From Ruficoccus amylovorans (GTDB taxonomy: Bacteria > Verrucomicrobiota > Verrucomicrobiia > Opitutales > Cerasicoccaceae), in the NCBI RefSeq assembly GCF_014230085.1, contig NZ_JACHVB010000035.1, forward strand, positions 558,001 to 622,000: 64,000 bases of DNA, written 5' to 3'. The notes under the pieces were generated by a model. It searched no databases. It was not told the origin of the DNA and saw only the letters and a program-made list of their open reading frames with translations. This document shows, one piece after another, positions 33,254 to 43,520 of this stretch. How positions within the stretch are numbered: position 1 is the stretch's first letter; every line of letters begins with the position of its first letter. Made by a program: the position numbers and the translations under genes.

Positions 33254-35404
33254 ATGGCAGACTCCCCTGATAAACTCTCCCTCTGCGGCCTGTGGGTCGA
33301 TCCCGAAGGCGTTGTCCACCTGGCCGAAGCCGCCGCCCATGAGCCCCGGCGTACCCGGCAGGCGGATTTTCGGCCCTTTCTGTGGAGCCGCGGCGGGGCG
33401 GGGGATGAGTTGGCGGGCGCGGGCGCGTTCGACCGGCTACAGCGTTTTGATTCGCTGGAGACTTATCAGGAGGCGGTCAAGGAACTGTCGGGCGCGGACT
33501 GTGTGACGGTTAAGCCGCTGGAGCATCAATACCTGCTGGAGACGCGGGAGCGGATTTTCGGCGGGCTCCACTTTGGGCAACTGCGTCGCTGCCAGCTCGA
33601 CATCGAGACGGCCTGCTCGGTGCCCGACGGCTTCCCCAGCCCTCGTCGCAAGGAGGATCGCGTGCTGGCCATCGGCCTGCGCATGGACGGCGAGAACCGC
33701 TTCCTGCTGCTGGAGGAGATGACCGACGCCGCCGAGCGCGTGTTGCTCAAGTCGCTCAACGAGGCGCTGGAGCAGATGGACCCGGATGTGATCGAGGGGC
33801 ACAACATTTTCAAGTTCGACCTGGACTACCTGCGGCAGCGCTTTCGCCGTTTCAAGGTGCCCTGCCGCTGGGGGCGCTTCGGGCAGGAGGCGTCGTGGCG
33901 CAACAGCCGCATCCGCATCGCCGAGCGCTGGGTGGACTTCCCGCGCTGCGATCTGCCGGGGCGCACGGTTTTCGATACCTACCTGATGATCCAGGTGTAC
34001 GACGTGACCACACGCGACCTGGCCTCGTACTCTCTGAAGGAAGTGGCCGTCCACCTCGGCATCTCCGACCGTGCGACACGGACGTACCTCAAGGCCGAGG
34101 CGATTCAGAAGGCCTTTACCGCGGACCGGGAAACCTTCCTCGGCTACCTCGGCGACGACCTGCGCGAGACCGCCGGGATCGCCGACCTGCTGCTGCCCAC
34201 CTATGTGGCGCAGATCAAGAGCTTTCCCATGACCTTACAGGAAGCCTGCCTGCGCGGCACAGGAGGAAAGGTGGACTTGCTTTTTCTGGAAAAGTATTAT
34301 CACGCCGGGCAGGCCCTGCCGGAGCCGCCGTCGGTGAGCGCGTTCGAGGGGGCGTACTCGCGCAGCTTTGTCTCCGGGGTACACCGGCATGTGCTCCACT
34401 ACGACGTGGCCTCGCTTTACCCGAGCCTGCTCCTGCACATCGGGCGCAACCCGGCGGGCGACACGCTCGGGATTTTTATTCCCATGCTGCAAGAGCTGCG
34501 CACCGAGCGCCTGCGCTACAAGGCGCTCGCCCGCGAGGCCGCCAGCGAGGAACTGCGCCGCGAGTATCAGGCGCGACAGGCGAGCTTCAAGATTTTGATC
34601 AATTCTTTTTACGGCTACCTCGGATTTGGCGGGGCGCGCTTTGCGGACAGCGAACTGGCGGCCGAAGTCACCCGGCGCGGACGCGAACTGCTGGTCAAGC
34701 TGATCGAAGCCTTCGAGTTGGAGGGGTGTACCGTGCTGGAGGCCGATACGGACGGGATCTACGTCAGCTCGGAAAAGGACTTCGACAATCCGGAGGGGCT
34801 GCTGGCTCGTGTGGCGGGCGACTTGCCACTGGGGATCGACCTGGAGTTCGACGGCAGCTACCCGGCGATGCTCTGCTACAAGGCGAAGAACTACGCCCTC
34901 TATGATGGCGAGCAACTGCGCATCCGCGGCTCCGCCCTGCGCTCGCGCGGGATCGAGCCCTATCTCAAGGCGTTGACCGACCAACTCATCCGCTACCTCC
35001 TGGGGATGGATGCCACGCCTCCGGGCGAACTGATCGCAGCGTATCGAAAAACAATTACGAGCGGTGAGATGCCGGTTGCCGAACTGGCCCGCCGCGAATA
35101 CCTGTCGATGAATCCGGAAGCGTACAGCAAGAGTGTCGAAACTTCGAAGAAGCCGCGCCGCGCCTCGCTGGAAGTCGCCTTGAAAATGGAGCCGCAGCCG
35201 CGCATGGGCGAGCAGGTGGCGTACTTCCTCACCTACGGGGACAAAAAGCGCGCTCCTGACTGGCAGATCGCCCGCCCGCTGGCGGACTACGACCCTGAAA
35301 CCTGTCCCTACAACGCCGACGCCTACCTCAAGAAACTTGACGACTGGGAAAAACGCTACGAGGAATTTTTACCCGGCGGCGCGGAGCAGACGGAATTGCT
35401 TTAG
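33254..35404 (+). CDS. family B DNA polymerase with 3'-5' exonuclease domain
   Basis: A 716-aa PolB-type DNA polymerase. The proofreading exonuclease domain has Exo I (DIE at about 116-118), Exo II (EGHNIFKFDLDYL near 180-192) and an Exo III-like YSLKEVAVHL region. The polymerase domain has motif A as YDVASLYPSLLL (catalytic Asp384), motif B as KILINSFYGYLG (446-457) and motif C as EADTDGIYV (Asp498 and Asp500). All catalytic residues are in place, so it should be active. The start MADSPDKLS is chosen over a longer frame whose N-terminus looks non-coding. It is shorter than E. coli Pol II and divergent from dapF. A repair or translesion role is inference. Confidence 0.88.
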   Translation: MADSPDKLSLCGLWVDPEGVVHLAEAAAHEPRRTRQADFRPFLWSRGGAGDELAGAGAFDRLQRFDSLETYQEAVKELSGADCVTVKPLEHQYLLETRERIFGGLHFGQLRRCQLDIETACSVPDGFPSPRRKEDRVLAIGLRMDGENRFLLLEEMTDAAERVLLKSLNEALEQMDPDVIEGHNIFKFDLDYLRQRFRRFKVPCRWGRFGQEASWRNSRIRIAERWVDFPRCDLPGRTVFDTYLMIQVYDVTTRDLASYSLKEVAVHLGISDRATRTYLKAEAIQKAFTADRETFLGYLGDDLRETAGIADLLLPTYVAQIKSFPMTLQEACLRGTGGKVDLLFLEKYYHAGQALPEPPSVSAFEGAYSRSFVSGVHRHVLHYDVASLYPSLLLHIGRNPAGDTLGIFIPMLQELRTERLRYKALAREAASEELRREYQARQASFKILINSFYGYLGFGGARFADSELAAEVTRRGRELLVKLIEAFELEGCTVLEADTDGIYVSSEKDFDNPEGLLARVAGDLPLGIDLEFDGSYPAMLCYKAKNYALYDGEQLRIRGSALRSRGIEPYLKALTDQLIRYLLGMDATPPGELIAAYRKTITSGEMPVAELARREYLSMNPEAYSKSVETSKKPRRASLEVALKMEPQPRMGEQVAYFLTYGDKKRAPDWQIARPLADYDPETCPYNADAYLKKLDDWEKRYEEFLPGGAEQTELL

Positions 35405-35417
35405 GGAAGCGCCCCGT

Positions 35418-36383
35418 TTAATGGGCGACCGCGTCGAGGGGTTTTTCGGCGGCGGGTGAGGCGACGTGATCGACGAAAAAGTCCGCTGTCAACTCGCTGA
35501 TGGTGTTGAGGTCGGGGCTAATCTGCTTGCCGCCGACGGGGCGGAAGACGTGGTTTGCGTTTTCCACCACGACCAGCTCGCAGGGCACGCCAAGGGTGTC
35601 GGCCTTGTCCTTGAAGCGGCGTGAATGCTCAAGGTGAACGACGGAGTCCGCGTCCCCGTGGATGAGGAGCGCGGGCGGGTCCTTGCGGGTGAGGTGGGCG
35701 AGCGGGCTGATCTCGATGAAAGCGACCGGGTCGTCCTCGACCGTGCGTCCGATGCGCTTGCTCAGGTCGCGCAGGTTTTTATTAAATTCGACGGAAATGG
35801 GCTCGTATTCGAGCATGTCAGTGGGCGGGTACCAGGCGACAACGGCTCGGATGGGAGCGCCGCCCTCGGGGTTCGGGTTGTCGCCCTGGAGGGCGCTTAT
35901 CGGCGCGGTGGCGCACAGCAGGGCCAATTGCCCGCCAGCCGAGCCGCCCCAGACGAAAACGTTTTCCGGGTCTACTCCCAGCTCATCTGCGTGGGCGAAG
36001 ATGTAGCGAAGCGCGTCCATGCAGTCCACCGCGCAGGTGCGCATGTAGCGGTCCTTCGCGGCATCTACGAGTTGGTACTCGACCGCGATACCGAGAAAGC
36101 CTTGTTGGGCCAATTGTTCGAAAACCAGCTTCTGATTGGGGCCGAGGTTTTTCCCACCGCCCGTCCAGCCGCCGCCGTGCAGGTAAATGTGGGTCGGGTA
36201 GGGGGCCTCGCCGCTCTGCGGGTAGTAAAGGTCGAGCACGTTGGCCGGGCTGGTGGCCTTGTAGGCGACATCCTTGACGACCTTCGCGTAGGGGCCGGGG
36301 GTGGCACTCTGAGCGAAAGCAGCCCCAGCAGTAAACATCAGCGCGAGCAACGCGGCTGTGGCGGGAAGCAGACGAAAATACAT
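35418..36383 (-). CDS. exported alpha/beta-hydrolase (esterase/lipase, BD-FAE-like)
   Basis: A 321-aa hydrolase with a signal peptide (LLALMFTAGAAFAQ, cleavage after AQ). The oxyanion motif HGGGW is at 69-73, the nucleophile elbow GGSAGG has Ser148, the acid is Asp244 or Asp246 in HGDAD, and the base is His278 in NANHVF. This is the hormone-sensitive lipase/carboxylesterase type, often acting on acetylated or feruloylated polysaccharides in polysaccharide degraders. The substrate is not shown by the sequence. Transcribed opposite to, and just after, PolB. Confidence 0.87.
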   Translation of the reverse strand: MYFRLLPATAALLALMFTAGAAFAQSATPGPYAKVVKDVAYKATSPANVLDLYYPQSGEAPYPTHIYLHGGGWTGGGKNLGPNQKLVFEQLAQQGFLGIAVEYQLVDAAKDRYMRTCAVDCMDALRYIFAHADELGVDPENVFVWGGSAGGQLALLCATAPISALQGDNPNPEGGAPIRAVVAWYPPTDMLEYEPISVEFNKNLRDLSKRIGRTVEDDPVAFIEISPLAHLTRKDPPALLIHGDADSVVHLEHSRRFKDKADTLGVPCELVVVENANHVFRPVGGKQISPDLNTISELTADFFVDHVASPAAEKPLDAVAH

Positions 36384-36485
36384 GCCGATAGCCTGAAGGA
36401 ATCACGACAGAAGACAATGCCTATTCGCGTTCGGCACACATGAGGGGGCGATGAGAAACGCCCTTTTTTTTCTGACCGGAACTGC

Positions 36486-36974
36486 CTAAAACTCCATGTT
36501 CTGTGTGGCCGGGGGCAGGATCTTGTCCGCGTCACGGGAGAAGGCGCAATCGACGAGAGTGTCGTTTTTATCCGACTGGTAGAAGTCGAAGCGGGCGAAC
36601 AAGACCCCGTCGCGATAGCCGTAAAGGACGTAGTACTGCCGGTAGCTGACCGTGATCTTGCGGACGAAAATCGGCTCTGCCTTCAGCAGCACGCCAAAAA
36701 GACTTTCGGCCTGACCGAATTCCTTGCTCATCAGCTTGGCGAAGGCGTTGCGGTTGCTCACGAGCGGGGTGGCGTTGGTCAGGGCGGTGATAGCCGAGCC
36801 GCTTCCGCCGCGCGTGTAGGAGTTGATGCTCTGGACGAGGGCGTCGGGGAGCTGATTGAAGCCCACCCGGTTGGCCGGAGGGGTGACGTCCTGCACCTCG
36901 ATAACTTCGGCAAAGCCAGTCAGGGGTGCGAGAAGGGACAAGGCAAAGGTGGTGGCAGCAGCGAGGTATCTCAT
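36486..36974 (-). CDS. hypothetical exported protein
   Basis: A 162-aa protein with a clear signal peptide (MRYLAAATTFALSLLAPLTGFAE, cleavage after FA). The mature part includes VSYRQYYVLYGYRDGVLFAR and is predicted mixed alpha/beta. No family is recognised. It lies about 100 bases upstream of the esterase on the same strand, so the pair may be co-transcribed. Confidence 0.65.
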   Translation of the reverse strand: MRYLAAATTFALSLLAPLTGFAEVIEVQDVTPPANRVGFNQLPDALVQSINSYTRGGSGSAITALTNATPLVSNRNAFAKLMSKEFGQAESLFGVLLKAEPIFVRKITVSYRQYYVLYGYRDGVLFARFDFYQSDKNDTLVDCAFSRDADKILPPATQNMEF

Positions 36975-37046
36975 GGAATCATACTAACGCATATTCTGCT
37001 CAGGGAAAGCCCGAAACGATGCTCAGCCCGGCGGCCAACACGGCAC

Positions 37047-37082
37047 AAAAAAGCCCGCGAAAGACGACTCCTTCGCGGGCTT
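37047..37082 (-). terminator. rho-independent terminator of htpG
   Basis: On the minus strand: stem AAGCCCGCGAAG / CTTTCGCGGGCTT with a short loop, followed by a T-run, about 25 bases after the htpG stop codon. Confidence 0.85.
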
Positions 37083-37106
37083 GGTTGGAAAATGTCGCGG
37101 TGACGT

Positions 37107-38984
37107 TTAGGCCTGTGGGCCGACCTTCTCCAGCAACTGGTGGAGGCGGTTAATCATGGCGCGGGGATCCTCCAGCATGCCGGCGGAGATGAGCGCGTTG
37201 TCATAGACCTGCTCGGCGACGAGCTTGGCGGTGTCGGCGTCCTTGTCCTTGAGTTCGGCCAGGTGCTTGATAAGGCCGTGGCGCGGGTTGATCTCAAGGT
37301 TAACGAGGGTGGCCATATCCTTCTCGCCATCTTCGCCGCGACTCTGGGCGATGGCCTTCATCATGCGGCGCATGTGTGAGGTCATCATCTTGTCGGCGTT
37401 GAGGGCGAGCGCGGGGCTGTCCACCAGACGCTTGCCCGCGCTGACTTCCTTGACCCGGTTTTCGCCGAGAGTTTCCTTCAGCCAGGCGCAGAGGGCGTCG
37501 AGTTGCTCCTTGGGCAGTTCCTCTCCTTCGGCTTCCTTGGTGGCGTCGCCGAGGTCGAGCTCGTCCTGGTCGGCGCTGACAATGTCCTTTTCCTTGAACT
37601 GGCGCAGGTGCTGCATGACGAAGTCGTCGATCGGCTCCAGGCAGTAAATGACTTCCAGCGAGCGGGCCTTGAACGCCTCCAGGTAGGGGCCGGACTCGAT
37701 GGCCTTGCGGCTGGGACCGGCGAGGAAATAGATCGCCTTTTGCTCGGGCTTCATGCGGTCCACGTAGGCCTGCAGGCTGGTCAGCTTGCCCGGTTCGGTC
37801 TCGGAGGACTCGAAGCGCAGCAGTTCGGAGAGCTTTTCGCGGTGCGTGAAGTCCGTGGCCACGCCTTCCTTCAGGAAGACGCCGAAGGTGCGCCAGATCT
37901 TTTCAAACTTCTCGGCGTCCTTGCGGGAGACTTCGGCCAGGTGCTTGATGAAGCGTTTGCTGATGACCTCGCCCAGGCGCTTGACCAGGGAGCTGTCCTG
38001 CATGGACTCGCGGGAAATGTTCAGCGGCAGGTCGGCGGAATCGACCACGCCCTTGAGGAAACGCAGCCAGTCGGGAAGGAGTTCGGGCGGCTCGGGGTCG
38101 ATAAGGATCTTGCGGCAGTGCAGGGCGACGCCGGGCTCGGTGCGCCCGAAGCCGAGCAGCTCGGGATTCGAGCCGGGGATGTAAATGAGGGCGTTGACGG
38201 CCAGCGGCGCGTCGGCCGAGAAGTGCATCCAGTCCATCGGCTCGTCAAAGGCCTTGGCCTGGAACTTGTAGAACTCCTTGTATTCATCTTCGGATACGTC
38301 GTTCTTGTTCTTGAGCCAGACGGCCTGGGTGGTGTTGACCTTGGTGCCGTTGAGGTTGACCGGGAACTCGATAAAGCTGGAGTAGCGCTCCAGGATGTCC
38401 TTAACGCGGCTCTCCTGCGCGAAGTCTTTGTACTCGTCGAGCAGGGTGATGACGATCTTGGTCCCGCGGCGCTGGCCCTCGGAGGGCTCGATGGTGTACT
38501 TGCCCGAGCCGTCGGAGGTCCACAGGAAGCCTTCGCCGTCCTTTTTCCAGGTCCGGGTGAAGACCTTCACTTCCTTGGCGACCATGAAGACGCTGTAAAA
38601 ACCGACCCCGAACTGGCCGATGAGGTTTTCGTTCAGACCGCCGTTTTCCTTGATCGCGGTGAGGAACGCCTTCGAGCCGGAGTGGGCGATGGTGCCGAGG
38701 TTCTCGACCAGTTCGTCACGGGTCATGCCGATGCCGAAGTCCTGGATCGTGATCGTCCCGGCCTTGTCGTCGGTGGTGAGGTTGATTTCCAGCGGCAGGT
38801 TGTCATCGAAGATGTCCTTCTCGGTGAGCTGCGTGTGGCGCAGCTTCTCCAGCGCGTCGGAGGCGTTGGAGACGAGCTCGCGGACGAAGATGTCCTTGTC
38901 CGTGTAGAGCGAGTGGACGACGATATCGAGGACCTGTTTGACCTCGGCCTGGAATTCGTGGGTTTCGGGTGCTTGTGTGGACAT
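37107..38984 (-). CDS. htpG: molecular chaperone HtpG (Hsp90)
   Basis: Cytoplasmic ATP-dependent chaperone of the Hsp90 family. It is 625 aa, as usual for bacterial HtpG. The N-terminal ATPase domain has ELVSNASDALEKLR, DFGIGMTRDELVENLGTIA, AHSGSKAF and the lid/ATP motif LIGQFGVGFYSVFMV. The middle domain has SRESMQDSSLVKRLGEVIS, and the C-terminal dimerisation domain ends LHQLLEKVGPQA. It is monocistronic with its own terminator. No clear CIRCE element or heat-shock promoter is seen upstream. Confidence 0.97.
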   Translation of the reverse strand: MSTQAPETHEFQAEVKQVLDIVVHSLYTDKDIFVRELVSNASDALEKLRHTQLTEKDIFDDNLPLEINLTTDDKAGTITIQDFGIGMTRDELVENLGTIAHSGSKAFLTAIKENGGLNENLIGQFGVGFYSVFMVAKEVKVFTRTWKKDGEGFLWTSDGSGKYTIEPSEGQRRGTKIVITLLDEYKDFAQESRVKDILERYSSFIEFPVNLNGTKVNTTQAVWLKNKNDVSEDEYKEFYKFQAKAFDEPMDWMHFSADAPLAVNALIYIPGSNPELLGFGRTEPGVALHCRKILIDPEPPELLPDWLRFLKGVVDSADLPLNISRESMQDSSLVKRLGEVISKRFIKHLAEVSRKDAEKFEKIWRTFGVFLKEGVATDFTHREKLSELLRFESSETEPGKLTSLQAYVDRMKPEQKAIYFLAGPSRKAIESGPYLEAFKARSLEVIYCLEPIDDFVMQHLRQFKEKDIVSADQDELDLGDATKEAEGEELPKEQLDALCAWLKETLGENRVKEVSAGKRLVDSPALALNADKMMTSHMRRMMKAIAQSRGEDGEKDMATLVNLEINPRHGLIKHLAELKDKDADTAKLVAEQVYDNALISAGMLEDPRAMINRLHQLLEKVGPQA

Positions 38985-39123
38985 GGTTGTACCTCCGTTG
39001 AGGATAAAATGGTTTTATGGAAAACGGTTAATTGAGCCACGATCCGCGCACGGGTCAAGTCTCCAACCGTCCTTTGCCTTCGGTGGGGTCCGGTCGTGTC
39101 ATCAAAATTATCTCATGTCGGCG

Positions 39124-40734
39124 CTACTGCGCCCAGGCGGGGACTTCGCCCAGGACGATCCCGAACAACGGCACGAGCACGAAGTACAGGATAATGGGGA
39201 TGAGCACGATGGCGATCAGGTTCAGCCCGAAGCCGCAGCGCACCATGTCCGGGATGCGGACGTAGCCTGAGCCGAAAACGATGGCGTTGGGAGGGGTCGC
39301 CACCGGCAGCATGAACGCGCACGAGGCGGCAATGGCGGCGGGAGCGAGCAGCAGGAGCGGGTTTTCGCCGATGCCCAGCGCGATGCCGCCAAGCAGCGGC
39401 ATGAGCATGGTGGAGGTGGCGGTGTTGGAGGTGAACTCGGTCAGGAAAATCACCAGCACCGTCACGCCCACCACGATGGCGAAGAGGGGCAGGTTTCCCA
39501 GCATGTTGACGTGGCCGACGATCCACGCGGCCAGCCCGGACGAGCCGAAGGCGTTGGCCATGGAGAGGCCGCCGCCGAAAAGGATGAGCACGCCCCAGGG
39601 CAGCTTGGCCGCCCATTCCCAGTCCATGACGAAGAGGCGCTTACGGTAGTTGACCGGCAGCACAAACAGCAGCAGCGCTCCGGCCATAGCCACGGAGGCG
39701 TCGGTCAGCATGGCGGGATCGGGAAACAGATGCGCCAGTTGCGGGCGGAAAATCCACCCCAGCGCCGTGCACACGAACACGACCGAGGTCCAGCGCTCGG
39801 CCTTGCTCATCGCGCCCATTTTTTTCAGTTCCTCGGTGATGATGTTGCCCGCATTGGGAAGCTCCAACCGGGGCATGCGGTTGGAGACGCGGGTCAGCCA
39901 CAGCCAGGCCAGCGGCAGGAAAAGCACCGTCAGCGGCACGCCCACCTTGAGCCATTGGGTGAAGGTGATTTCGTAGCCGTAGGTCTTGCTCAGGTAGCTG
40001 GCCAGCACGGTGTTCGGCGGGGTGCCGATAAGCGTGGCGATGCCGCCGATGGAGGCGGCGTAGGCGATGCCGAGCATGAGGTTGAGGGCGAGCGGACTCA
40101 TGGCCGCGCGCGCGTCCTCGCGTCCGTTACGCAGAAGCTCCTCCGTCACCTGGGTGATGACGGCCATGCCGATGGGCAGCATCATGACGGTGGTGGCGGT
40201 GTTCGAGACAAAGGCTGACAACAGCGCCGTCGCCACCATGAAGCCCAGCACCAGCCGCCCCGGTGAAAAGCCGACGGTGCGGATTACGTGCAGGGCGATG
40301 CGCCGGTGCAGGTCCCAGCGCTGCATGGCCAGCGCGATGATGAACCCGCCCATGTACAGAAAAATCAGGTGGCTGGCGTAGGGCTCGGTCGCCTCCGCCG
40401 TGGGCATGACCCCGAGCGCGGGAAAGAGCACGATGGGCAACAGGCTGGTGGCCGGGATCGGGATGGCCTCGCTGATCCACCAGGTCGCCATGAGAAAGGT
40501 GACGGCGGCCACGCGCTGGGCCTCGACCGACATCCCTTCCGGCGTGGGCATGAACAGGATCAGCAAAAACGCCGCCGGGCCGAAAATCAGCCCGACCCGC
40601 TGGCGCATGCCAAAGTCGCGCGAATGGTCGTCCGGGTCGCGGCGGGAGTCTTTTTGTACCCGGTAGTGCTGTTCGGCCGGTGAGGCTTCGAGCACGCCGG
40701 CGAGTTCTTCGGATTCGGGGTGTTTATTGCTCAT
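39124..40734 (-). CDS. DASS/SLC13 family sodium:dicarboxylate-type symporter
   Basis: A 536-aa inner-membrane transporter with 11-12 hydrophobic segments. The two inverted-repeat signature motifs SNTAT are present (AFVSNTATTVMMLPIG near 185 and FTSNTATSTMLMPL near 445), and they bind Na+ and substrate carboxylates in this family. The N-terminal 45 residues are polar and cytoplasmic. Family members carry succinate, malate, citrate or sulfate; the substrate here is not determined. No adjacent dicarboxylate metabolism or two-component genes are visible. Confidence 0.9.
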   Translation of the reverse strand: MSNKHPESEELAGVLEASPAEQHYRVQKDSRRDPDDHSRDFGMRQRVGLIFGPAAFLLILFMPTPEGMSVEAQRVAAVTFLMATWWISEAIPIPATSLLPIVLFPALGVMPTAEATEPYASHLIFLYMGGFIIALAMQRWDLHRRIALHVIRTVGFSPGRLVLGFMVATALLSAFVSNTATTVMMLPIGMAVITQVTEELLRNGREDARAAMSPLALNLMLGIAYAASIGGIATLIGTPPNTVLASYLSKTYGYEITFTQWLKVGVPLTVLFLPLAWLWLTRVSNRMPRLELPNAGNIITEELKKMGAMSKAERWTSVVFVCTALGWIFRPQLAHLFPDPAMLTDASVAMAGALLLFVLPVNYRKRLFVMDWEWAAKLPWGVLILFGGGLSMANAFGSSGLAAWIVGHVNMLGNLPLFAIVVGVTVLVIFLTEFTSNTATSTMLMPLLGGIALGIGENPLLLLAPAAIAASCAFMLPVATPPNAIVFGSGYVRIPDMVRCGFGLNLIAIVLIPIILYFVLVPLFGIVLGEVPAWAQ

Positions 40735-41072
40735 GCAAGTGGGCTCATGAGGGGCGCGAAAGGTGCGCGGAATGAGAGAAAATGTTTGTTAAAGCGTTTT
40801 CGGTAAAGTGACAGCCGTCACAGAAAGGCAGAATGGCTAAATGGTTAAAATGGCTAATCGTTGTTTTCCGCGTTCAGTATCCAACAATTAACAATTAGCC
40901 ATTTAACCATTCAATCATTGTGGCTATCATATTTTTCAAAACGCTTCGGACGGGTGAGGCGGCCTATTAAAGAGTAACCGGAGCCGTGGGTGCAAGACAC
41001 AAGCGCCTGCATCTCCGCAAGAACGCGATACACTCTTGGTGGCTCAGGCTGTCTCGCCGGGACAACGGGTAC
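40735..41072. other. gene-free interval upstream of the DASS transporter
   Basis: No ORF of substance. It holds the inverted repeat listed at 40831-40920 and presumably the promoter of the transporter. The right part (40921-41072) shows nothing I can name. Confidence 0.5.
40831..40920. repeat. AT-rich long inverted repeat
   Basis: GAATGGCTAAATGGTTAAAA (40831-40850) leads into ATGGCTAATCGTTGTT on the left arm; the right arm from 40882 is complementary (AACAATTAGCCATTTAACCA), giving about 25 paired bases with one or two bulges. Both arms repeat the words ATGGCTAA and TGGTTAAA internally. It is far more AT-rich than its surroundings. Confidence 0.7.
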
Positions 41073-43232
<2,160 letters not shown>

Positions 43233-43329
43233 CGCCGGAGCATTAAAAGGTTTTCAGGCCGGGTTGCCATCACGAAATGCGTTCGGCGGCAAAAGATTAC
43301 GAGTCCTGCCGAGCTGAAGCGCCGTCCGT

Positions 43330-43507
43330 TTCGATTTTTCTATCTATATTTGGGGGCTGTGCACCCCCAAACCCCGCAGCAGCCGAAGGCTGCACTTTCG
43401 ATGCTGCGCATCGCGTCTGGGATTACGGCTTTCAGCGTCGCTGAAAGCCGTAATCCCAGAGGAGCATCCAAACTGAGTTGCCCCCAAATATAGATAGAAA
43501 AATCGAA
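43330..43507 (-). repeat. multi-hairpin repeat, copy B, with 28-bp perfect outer inverted repeat
   Basis: A 178-base element. The outermost 28 bases at each end (43330-43357 and 43480-43507) are perfect inverted repeats, so the whole unit can fold as one stem with internal branches. Inside are GCAGCC/GGCTGC with a GAA loop (43379-43393), GATGC/GCATC and a 19-bp perfect stem with a 3-base loop (43418-43458). Read on the minus strand, the order, loops and unpaired strings match copy A, while the outer repeats differ completely in sequence. Confidence 0.88.
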
Positions 43508-43520
43508 GCAAATGGCGTTG

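Noticed and set aside
37503-39035. Plus-strand ORF of 510 codons opposite htpG
   Set aside because: Val/Leu/Gly-rich shadow of htpG, without motifs.
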